In this document: positions 38,002 through 44,270 of the stretch, in pieces | Layout of the letters: each line of letters opens with the position of its first letter | Position numbering within the stretch: the first letter of the stretch is position 1 | Origin: Candidatus Gastranaerophilales bacterium | GTDB lineage: Bacteria; Cyanobacteriota; Vampirovibrionia; Gastranaerophilales; Gastranaerophilaceae | Length of the DNA stretch: 44,270 bases | Assembly (NCBI GenBank): GCA_944324185.1 | Contig: CALUVI010000013.1 | Coordinates: 1-44,270 of the forward strand | Direction: 5' to 3' | Position numbers and translations under genes: made by a program | The notes under the pieces: generated by a model | Databases searched by the model: none | Seen by the model: the letters and a program-made list of their open reading frames with translations, nothing else | Told to the model about the DNA's origin: nothing

Positions 38002-38783
38002 TGAAATATCCGAACTTAGAAAAACTGGTTGATATAATAGCTGTATTAAGGAGCGAAAACGGATGCGAGTGGGACAGAGAACAGACTCATAAAACTCTGC
38101 GCCCGAATATGCTTGAAGAAGCTTATGAAGCTGTAGACGCAATTGATGACGGGGATATTGCGAACCTCAGAGAAGAACTCGGAGATGTGCTTCTGCAAGT
38201 AGTTTTGCATTCACAAATAGCAAAAGACAACGGTGAATTTGATATAGAAGATGTTGCAAAAGAATTAAGCGACAAACTCATTCACAGACATCCGCATGTT
38301 TTCGGGAATCAAAAAGTCAATTCGACTCAAGAGATTTTAGATAACTGGGACAAACTAAAAAAAGAAGAAAAGACTTACAGAAAATCCGTTCTGGACGGGA
38401 TATCAAGAGCACAATCAGCTTTAATGGCAGCGCAAAAAATCAGCAAGAAAGTTGTAAAAGTCGGGTTTGAATGGGATTCTGTAGAAAGTTTAAAAGATTG
38501 TATAAAATCCGAATACAAAGAATTTGAAGAAGCGGTTAAGACAGGTGACAGAGAAAAAATGGAAGACGAGATGGGAGATATTTTCTTTGCAACCGTTAAC
38601 CTTGCAAGATGGTATAAAATAGATGCGGAACAGGCGCTTTTGAGAGCAAATAAAAAATTCACAAAACGGTTCAGAAAAATGGAAGAAATTAAAGAAAAGC
38701 CGTTTGAAGAGTATACTTATGACGAATTTAACGATTTGTGGAAACGGGCTAAAATCTTAGTCAGGGATGAAAGTAATTCATAG
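38001..38783 (+). CDS. mazG: Nucleoside triphosphate pyrophosphohydrolase MazG
   Basis: MazG hydrolyses NTPs and dNTPs to NMPs and PPi, cleaning the nucleotide pool. The 260-residue protein has two MazG folds: an N-terminal one with CEWDREQTHKTLRPNMLEEA, EEAYE and ELGDVLLQVVLHS, and a C-terminal one with EYKEFEEAVK and DEMGDIFFATVNLARW. The ExxE and ExxD metal ligands are intact in both. It begins a unit with a parvulin-like gene (16-base gap) and an EamA transporter (3-base gap). It starts directly after a promoter -10 box with no RBS. Confidence 0.94.
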   Translation: MKYPNLEKLVDIIAVLRSENGCEWDREQTHKTLRPNMLEEAYEAVDAIDDGDIANLREELGDVLLQVVLHSQIAKDNGEFDIEDVAKELSDKLIHRHPHVFGNQKVNSTQEILDNWDKLKKEEKTYRKSVLDGISRAQSALMAAQKISKKVVKVGFEWDSVESLKDCIKSEYKEFEEAVKTGDREKMEDEMGDIFFATVNLARWYKIDAEQALLRANKKFTKRFRKMEEIKEKPFEEYTYDEFNDLWKRAKILVRDESNS

Positions 38784-38799
38784 AGAAGGAGTTTTATTT

Positions 38800-39156
38800 A
38801 TGAAAAAATTGACAGCAATTTTATTTTTATTGACAGCATTTGCAATTCCTGTACTTGCAGCTGATAAAGAAAATGAAATTACAACCGTTTGCGCAAATCA
38901 TATTCTTGTTCCGACAGAGATGGAAGCTATTAAACTTAAAAGTGATATAAAAAGTTTTGAAGATTTTCAGGCTTATGCAAAACTTTATTCAACCTGTCCT
39001 TCCGGACGAAACGGCGGTGATTTAGGCTGCTTTGAAAGAGGGCAGATGGTAAAACCGTTTGAAGATGCGGCATTTAACGGAAATATCGGAGAGGTTTCAA
39101 ATCCTGTAAAAACGGATTATGGATATCATCTCCTCTGGGTAACAAAGAAATATTAA
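38800..39156 (+). CDS. Secreted parvulin-type peptidyl-prolyl isomerase
   Basis: A 118-residue protein: signal peptide MKKLTAILFLLTAFAIPVLA with a likely cut after the Ala (20), then one parvulin domain (CANHILVPTEMEA, FEDFQAYAKLYSTCPSGRNG, GDLGCFERGQMVKPFEDAAF, VSNPVKTDYGYHLLWVTKKY). It should catalyse cis/trans proline isomerisation in the periplasm and help fold exported proteins. Single-domain and short compared with SurA or PrsA. RBS AAGGAG lies 9 bases before the ATG; an in-frame ATG 33 bases upstream overlaps the mazG end and is rejected. Confidence 0.9.
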   Translation: MKKLTAILFLLTAFAIPVLAADKENEITTVCANHILVPTEMEAIKLKSDIKSFEDFQAYAKLYSTCPSGRNGGDLGCFERGQMVKPFEDAAFNGNIGEVSNPVKTDYGYHLLWVTKKY

Positions 39157-39159
39157 AGT

Positions 39160-40056
39160 ATGAAAAATAAAATCCTTGCAAATCTGGCATTATTAATGAC
39201 CGCCCTTATCTGGGGGCTGTCGTTTGTTGCACAACGCGAGAGTATGGACCATATAGGTCCTTTTACGTTTAATGCGGTAAGGAGCTTTTTAGGCTGTCTG
39301 AGTCTTTTACCGTTGATTTTCTGGGTAAAAATATCCCGTCCTGATAAACGTACAAGAAGGATGAAACGGTATCAGCACATAAATCTTGCAAGGGCAGGAA
39401 TCGGCTGCGGGCTGGCTCTTTTTACCGCAATGAGTATCCAGCAATACTGTATGCAGTATGTAACCGCCGGAAAAGCAGGATTTATAACCGCGCTTTATAT
39501 AATTTTTGTTCCTCTGATTGCGGTTTTGCAGGGTAAAAAACTGGAAAAAAATATTATCCTCAGTGTAATTATTGCAGTTATAGGATTGTATTTTTTATGC
39601 TACAAACCCGGAGGCGGATTTAATATCTATGACTTTTTCCTGCTGATAGGCGCATTCTTCTACGGGCTCCAGATTCTTGTTGTAAATTATTATTCGGAAA
39701 AAGTTAATCCGATAAAAGCTTCGTGCGCCCAGTTCTTTGTAGTCGGAGTAATGTCTCTTCTTCTGACCGCAATGTTTGAACACCCGACTTTATCCGGAAT
39801 TATCGACTGCAGGGTTTCAATATTTTATGCCGGCGTCTTAACCTGCGGGGTTGCTTACACACTCCAGATTTTCGGACAGAAAAACACCCGCCCTGTTATT
39901 GCCTCCCTAATATTCAGCCTTGAGTCCGTATTTGCGGTAATCGGAGGAGCGCTAATCCTCGGCGAAACAATGGTTCCAAAAGAAATCCTCGGTTGTGTAT
40001 TTATGATAACCGCCGTTATCTTATCCAATTTTAAATTAGACAAAAAAATTAATTAG
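39160..40056 (+). CDS. EamA/DMT-family transporter
   Basis: A 298-residue inner-membrane protein with about ten helices in two EamA repeats. The first begins LALLMTALIWGLSFVAQRES; the second begins FLLIGAFFYGLQILVVNYYS and ends GGALILGETMVPKEILGCVF, a typical end of the drug/metabolite transporter superfamily. The substrate cannot be told. It starts three bases after the parvulin stop, with no obvious RBS, so translation may depend on coupling. An intrinsic terminator follows. Confidence 0.85.
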   Translation: MKNKILANLALLMTALIWGLSFVAQRESMDHIGPFTFNAVRSFLGCLSLLPLIFWVKISRPDKRTRRMKRYQHINLARAGIGCGLALFTAMSIQQYCMQYVTAGKAGFITALYIIFVPLIAVLQGKKLEKNIILSVIIAVIGLYFLCYKPGGGFNIYDFFLLIGAFFYGLQILVVNYYSEKVNPIKASCAQFFVVGVMSLLLTAMFEHPTLSGIIDCRVSIFYAGVLTCGVAYTLQIFGQKNTRPVIASLIFSLESVFAVIGGALILGETMVPKEILGCVFMITAVILSNFKLDKKIN

Positions 40057-40073
40057 AATTCTTAATACTAAAA

Positions 40074-40108
40074 AGGAGAAGTTAAATTACTTCTCCTAAT
40101 AAACTTTT
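40074..40108. terminator. Bidirectional terminator between EamA and the HExxH gene
   Basis: AGGAGAAGT (40074-40082) pairs with ACTTCTCCT (40089-40097), with A-rich and T-rich flanks on either side. It ends the mazG unit and the convergent gene. Confidence 0.75.
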
Positions 40109-40115
40109 TTATTTT

Positions 40116-40676
40116 TTAATTTAAACCTAACTGGCTTCTGTAGAATCCGTTGCTTGCAATCTTTTGTTCAACAAGGTTGTTGTCGGAAGATGAAGCTAAA
40201 TATAAACCGCTCAATTTGTCTAATCTTCTTGTAAGTTTGCTGTCAGGATAAGTTTTTGATGCAACTTTTAATCTTGTCCAGCAGGAAGCTTCTTTCTGGG
40301 TAGCAAGTGTTTCTTCTTCTAAATCTGCACTGTAGCCTGTATGGTAGCTTTCGTGCGCAATCAGGCATGCAATTTGCTCGGCAGGAGCATTCTTGTATGC
40401 TGAATTAATCAAAATAACTCTTGTTCCAAAGTTATTATATGTACTTACGGCAAAAGCATTTTTTCCGTTTGTAACCATTGTAAGGTCATCAAACTTAATT
40501 CTCATTCCGTACTTCTGGAGATTTCTGAAAACATCCTGCTCTCCTGCCTGTTCAAGAACTCTCATTGCAGCTATAATTTTAGCATCTGATGAAAATGTCT
40601 GAATACGGTATGCCATTGCCTGCTGGTTAATACTTAAAAACAAAAACGCTAACAACACTAATACTACTTTTTTCAC
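40116..40676 (-). CDS. Secreted HExxH putative metallopeptidase
   Basis: A 186-residue protein with a signal peptide (MKKVVLVLLAFLFLSINQQAM, cut after about A22). The zinc-binding motif is LIAHESYH (H108, E109, H112), and acidic residues follow at E120-E122 and E129, so a gluzincin-like third ligand is likely. No other family match is recognised. Small, extracytoplasmic, probably a peptidase acting on envelope or host proteins (inference). Start GTG, supported by RBS AGGAG 9 bases upstream; no ATG is available. Confidence 0.7.
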   Translation of the reverse strand: MKKVVLVLLAFLFLSINQQAMAYRIQTFSSDAKIIAAMRVLEQAGEQDVFRNLQKYGMRIKFDDLTMVTNGKNAFAVSTYNNFGTRVILINSAYKNAPAEQIACLIAHESYHTGYSADLEEETLATQKEASCWTRLKVASKTYPDSKLTRRLDKLSGLYLASSSDNNLVEQKIASNGFYRSQLGLN

Positions 40677-40920
40677 GATTTAAAACTCCTAATCAACTTC
40701 TTTCCTATGTGTGTGTTTACGGCTCGTTTTTCGGAATCTTTAGCGTTTTGCCTCAGGTTTGTTACAAAACTTTATAAAACTCAATAAATCTTAGAAAAAA
40801 TACGGCTGAAACCCGCGTATTATCAGGGTGGTTATTTTAAATTACAAATTTTAAGATATAATAAGAACAAATAAGGTAAATTAGTGTAATTTTACATTTC
40901 TTAATAAACGGAGGATTTAT

Positions 40921-43900
40921 ATGAATCGTATTTTCTGGAAAAGGCTTGGTATACTTACATTAGGGGTGATTGTATTTGCTTATCTTGTATTTTTATCCTG
41001 CCCGCTTATACTTAATCCGATAATTGAAGGGTATATTCCGCAGATTAAAAATATAATCAAGGAAACAACAGGGCTTAATTCCAATCTGGAGAAAGTACAG
41101 GTTGTTACAACTCCAAAACTTACAGCAGGATTAAAGGCTGAAAAGTTTGAACTTCTTGAGCCGGATAATACAAAAGTTTTGTCTGCAAACGGTTTCAGGG
41201 TAAAAATGTCATTAATTCCTCTGTTTGCAAGAAGAATTGAAGTGGACGCAATTCAGCTTGCAAGTGCCGAAGCTTATCTAAAAGTCAACAGCGACGGAAC
41301 GTTTGAGGTTGAAAAATATTTTCCGCAAAATGAACAAAAGGCTCCTGAAAACGAGGAAACACAAACAAACGCAATCACCGAACTGCCTCTGGGATTCAAG
41401 TTATCAAACCACCTTCCGGATATAGAGGTTAAAAACTATACCGTTACAATAACTGACGGGGCGGATGAATACACTTTGAGCGGTTTTAATACAAAAATCA
41501 GCGACTTTATTTTGAATAAAAGCATTAAAGTAAAAGCAGAAGGTAAAGCGGTTTTGAAAGGGCGCGAGCAGTTTAGCTATGATGTAAAAATTTTAAACAA
41601 AATCATGCCGGATATGGAATTGAATGAACTTGTATTCAACCCTGCTCCGACAGAAGAAAAACCGAAGGAAGAGTTTGAAAGAATTGATGTAATCGGGATT
41701 TTAAAAGGGATTTACGCTAACAACCTGACTGCAAAAGCGAATGCAGACTTGACGATTGCAAGAGAGGGGATAAAAGGTCAGGCAGAAGTTACAAATATTT
41801 CAATTATCAATTTGCCCCCGAGCTTTGTAAAGTTGAAGTTTAAAGAAAACAGTATTGACGTTTTGTCTGATATTTATACTGCAAAAGATGAGGTTTCAAA
41901 AATCGACGGGATTATTAAGACAGGAAAAAATCCCGATATTGATTTAAACTTTAAATCAAAAGTTGAGATTGCAAATATTTTGAAGATTGTGAAAGATATT
42001 GCGGTTATTTTTGATATAAAAGATTTGCAGACACTTAGCGCCAACGGAAAGCTTGATGCAAACTTCAATATTAAATCAAACTTAAAAACCGTAAAATCAA
42101 ACGGGTATTTGAATATTCCGTCTGCCGATGTTTATTATGGTCTCTACAAAATCGGGGTTGATAACATTAACGCCGATGTTAAATTAAACAACAACAATAT
42201 CAATATTAATAATATAGGATTTACTATCCTGAATCAGCCTTTGAAACTTTACGGAACAATTACAAGCGATGCGGTAAGCGATTTGCACCTTACGGCAAAT
42301 GATTTGAGCCTCAAAGGGCTTCTTGTAGCAGTCGGTCAGGCAGCTTTGATGAAAGATAATCAGGTTAATTCAGGTTTAATCTCCATGAAGGCGGATGTTA
42401 CGGGAAGGCTGGACAAAATCAATCCGGCAGTTAAGGTGGATTTGAAGAATATCAATATCAAAAATATTCCTTCCAATACAACGCTTAAACTTCCTGCAAC
42501 AACTCTGGGGATTACAACCGACGGCAAAACATTTTCCGGCACTGCAAAGAGTTCAAATATCTTAGTTGATAATCCGTGTGCAAAAATATCCGCTCCGCAG
42601 GTTAATGCAGTAATTAAAGAAAATGAGATTACAATCTCCGAAACTCCTGTTACAGTTGAAAAAATTAACTTTAACCTCTCAGGAAAAATTAAAGATTATC
42701 TGACTGAAAAAATCACTCTGGATTTTGTAACAAAAGGTGATATCAAGTCGGCTCTTACAGGAACGGTTAATACTGTAAAACAGAGCTTGAATTTGAATTA
42801 TGCGACAACAGAAGGCTCAACAATTGTTATTCCGATGTTTGATAAATCGAAAATGACATTTACGGAAAATATTTATATTACAGGGAATATGATGAATCCG
42901 ATTTTGAGCGGAACAATTAATATTCCGTCGCTTGAGATTCCTGAAATTCCTGTCACAATGGGCGGTACGGACATCAAACTCAACGGGCATATCCTTAACG
43001 GAAGCGCTGTTGTTCAAAAATTCGTCTCCGGAGGAATCGAAGCGCAGAATTTGACTGGAGATTTTTCGCTAAAGGGTGATAATTTCTATTTGAACAGCCT
43101 CAAAGGCGACGCTTTTGACGGAAAAATTAACGGAAATATTATTTATAATATTACAAACGCCAAAACTACAGTAGAAATGACCGGCGAAAATATGAATGCC
43201 GAAAAAACCGTACGCGGCGGAGTCGGAATTAAAAACGCAATCACCGGAACTTTGAATTTCAATACAAAACTTTCACTTGTCGTCACTGACTACAACGAGA
43301 TGATGAAGTCGCTTAAAGGAAATTTAAAATTCAATGTCCAAAACGGCGCGTTCGGCTCAATCGGAAGATTAGACCAATTCCTGCTTGCAGGTAATATTAT
43401 TTCTAATTCAATCCTGAAAACCACCGCCCAGACTCTTGTTAACAATACAAGCCTTGCAGATACCGCAAAATTTGACTATATAGACGGGAATTTAAATTTT
43501 GCAGACGGCTGGGCAAAGATTGAGCCGGTAAAGAGTTCCGGAAAAGTTCTTGCTTATTATATCTCAGGTAAATACAACCTGATAAACGGAACGACAAATG
43601 TTAATGTTTTAGGAAGATTGGACGCGCAAATAGTTGCTAAATTAGGACCTCTGGGGCAGCTTTCCGCAGACAAACTGCTCTCCTATATTCCTAAGTTCGG
43701 AAGCTCTACCGCAAAATTCGTAGATGCTCTGACAGCTAACCCGAAAGGCGAAAACACGGACGCAATTCCGGCGCTTACAAGCGGAAGCACAAGCTATAAA
43801 GACTTCAAAGTCCAATTTAACGGCGGCTTGGAAAGTACAAGTTCGATTAAATCCTTTAAGTGGCTGACAGATGTCGATACAAGCGCAATCGAAACAAAAT

Positions 43901-44088
43901 CCGTAAAAGAAACGGTCAAAGATATAACAACTTCGGTAAACGAAGATTTAACAAATACGGTTAATTCGGTCAAAGATGCCGTTTCTGCTTCAAAAGAAGA
44001 ATGGAATGCGACAAAAGAGCAGCTTAAAAACAGTGCTGAGGAATTGAAGAATCTGTTTAAATTCAATAAGACAGAAAACGCAGAATAA
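40921..44088 (+). CDS. AsmA-family (AsmA-like C-terminal region) envelope protein
   Basis: A 1055-residue protein with an N-terminal membrane anchor (LGILTLGVIVFAYLVFLS) and a long beta-rich periplasmic part full of alternating hydrophobic residues. The opening NPIIEGYIPQIKNIIKETTG and the EKFELLEPDNTKVLSANGFR segment fit AsmA-like proteins, and the C-terminal third (LKGNLKFNVQNGAFGSIGR) fits the AsmA-like C-terminal region. Such proteins span the periplasm and are thought to move lipids to the outer membrane. A coiled, Lys/Glu-rich tail ends it. RBS GGAGG lies 7 bases before the ATG. It fits with WaaA in showing an outer membrane. Confidence 0.83.
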   Translation: MNRIFWKRLGILTLGVIVFAYLVFLSCPLILNPIIEGYIPQIKNIIKETTGLNSNLEKVQVVTTPKLTAGLKAEKFELLEPDNTKVLSANGFRVKMSLIPLFARRIEVDAIQLASAEAYLKVNSDGTFEVEKYFPQNEQKAPENEETQTNAITELPLGFKLSNHLPDIEVKNYTVTITDGADEYTLSGFNTKISDFILNKSIKVKAEGKAVLKGREQFSYDVKILNKIMPDMELNELVFNPAPTEEKPKEEFERIDVIGILKGIYANNLTAKANADLTIAREGIKGQAEVTNISIINLPPSFVKLKFKENSIDVLSDIYTAKDEVSKIDGIIKTGKNPDIDLNFKSKVEIANILKIVKDIAVIFDIKDLQTLSANGKLDANFNIKSNLKTVKSNGYLNIPSADVYYGLYKIGVDNINADVKLNNNNININNIGFTILNQPLKLYGTITSDAVSDLHLTANDLSLKGLLVAVGQAALMKDNQVNSGLISMKADVTGRLDKINPAVKVDLKNINIKNIPSNTTLKLPATTLGITTDGKTFSGTAKSSNILVDNPCAKISAPQVNAVIKENEITISETPVTVEKINFNLSGKIKDYLTEKITLDFVTKGDIKSALTGTVNTVKQSLNLNYATTEGSTIVIPMFDKSKMTFTENIYITGNMMNPILSGTINIPSLEIPEIPVTMGGTDIKLNGHILNGSAVVQKFVSGGIEAQNLTGDFSLKGDNFYLNSLKGDAFDGKINGNIIYNITNAKTTVEMTGENMNAEKTVRGGVGIKNAITGTLNFNTKLSLVVTDYNEMMKSLKGNLKFNVQNGAFGSIGRLDQFLLAGNIISNSILKTTAQTLVNNTSLADTAKFDYIDGNLNFADGWAKIEPVKSSGKVLAYYISGKYNLINGTTNVNVLGRLDAQIVAKLGPLGQLSADKLLSYIPKFGSSTAKFVDALTANPKGENTDAIPALTSGSTSYKDFKVQFNGGLESTSSIKSFKWLTDVDTSAIETKSVKETVKDITTSVNEDLTNTVNSVKDAVSASKEEWNATKEQLKNSAEELKNLFKFNKTENAE

Positions 44089-44131
44089 ACACGGGCAGTT
44101 AGTGTAAAATCGATAACCCGAGCCTACAATT

Positions 44132-44166
44132 AAACCGGTCGGACTTTCAGTCCTACCGGTTTAAAG
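44132..44166. terminator. Bidirectional terminator after the AsmA-like gene
   Basis: TTAAACCGGT...ACCGGTTTAA with an inner GGACT/AGTCC stem around TTC. It lies between the convergent AsmA-like gene and tRNA-Pro. Confidence 0.75.
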
Positions 44167-44194
44167 CTAATAACCAATCCCGCTATAAAAAATA

Positions 44195-44268
44195 TCGGGA
44201 TGACAAGATTCGAACTTGCGACCCCCGCGACCCGAACACGGTGCGCTACCAAACTGCGCTACATCCCG
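44195..44268 (-). tRNA. tRNA-Pro (anticodon CGG)
   Basis: A complete 74-base cloverleaf on the minus strand: acceptor CGGGATG with CATCCCG, anticodon arm CCGTG-TTCGGGT-CGCGG, T loop TTCGAAT, discriminator A, no CCA. Just 3', ATCCCG (acceptor end) can pair with CGGGAT at about 44177-44182, with a T-run in between. Confidence 0.95.
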
Positions 44269-44270
44269 AT

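Noticed and set aside
40677-40920. A riboswitch in the spacer between the HExxH and AsmA-like genes
   Set aside because: GGC/GCC words and a weak AATACG/CGTATT stem with T-run are present on the minus strand, but no known consensus or convincing nested pairing is seen. The spacer otherwise holds only a TATAAT at 40857-40862.

Overview
The window looks like a chromosomal piece of a low-GC, Gram-negative, gut-type non-photosynthetic cyanobacterial relative (Vampirovibrionia / Gastranaerophilales). This is inferred, not proven. A Kdo transferase (WaaA) and an AsmA-like protein imply an outer membrane. The housekeeping genes are AT-rich. Two lineage-type small proteins begin with MRI and carry an INF-R/N-G/A motif near the N-terminus. 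A MurT ligase, a three-domain NifU and YtxH/DUF948 proteins complete the picture. No photosynthesis genes, phage modules, insertion sequences or CRISPR arrays are visible.

Layout. 1-222 is the 3' end of PEP carboxykinase with a perfect terminator. 223-1588 is a repeat island built on a ~1.2 kb imperfect inverted duplication. 1589-8797 holds an AAA+ ATPase behind a structured leader, a glycosyltransferase, waaA and recG. 9030-12447 has nifU, two small lineage-type genes, tRNA-Val and pepA. 12523-13479 is a small regulatory locus with back-to-back promoters. 13786-18286 carries an EmrB-type pump with its MarR regulator, then murT-pdxJ. 18775-20216 is a YtxH/DUF948 envelope cluster. 20284-21064 is a DUF559 gene embedded in repeats. 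21137-28920 has tRNA-Leu, mntP, dnaB, a candidate small RNA, a glucosaminidase, ftsH, a RipA-like membrane protein and a PAP2 phosphatase. 28956-34775 has a glycosyltransferase, tRNA-Arg and a metal/redox island: Zn/Cd P-type ATPase, SmtB-type sensor, thioredoxin-like protein, CcdA-like protein, C_GCAxxG_C_C protein and a His/Pro/Met-rich anchored protein. 34885-44268 has tRNA-Met with broken copies, a UvrA2-like ATPase, mazG-parvulin-EamA, a secreted HExxH protein, a large AsmA-like protein and tRNA-Pro.

What is most unusual is between the genes. Almost every spacer is filled with dispersed palindromic repeats of several families. One family occurs four times. Each copy has a pyrimidine/purine hairpin followed by a second purine block that is the exact mirror image of the first, so a purine-motif triplex could form, and then two GC hairpins. 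The mirror symmetry and the pairing persist in a copy whose base sequence has diverged, with compensatory changes.

Three of five tRNA genes are accompanied by partial, partly inverted tRNA copies, and two of these loci share a small hairpin cassette. Four genes have a TATAAT box only 6-7 bases before the ATG and no ribosome binding site, which predicts leaderless mRNAs. Divergent promoters with operator-like dyads are clear at the SmtB/ATPase pair and at the XRE locus. All functional calls are from reading motifs; no database search was run.
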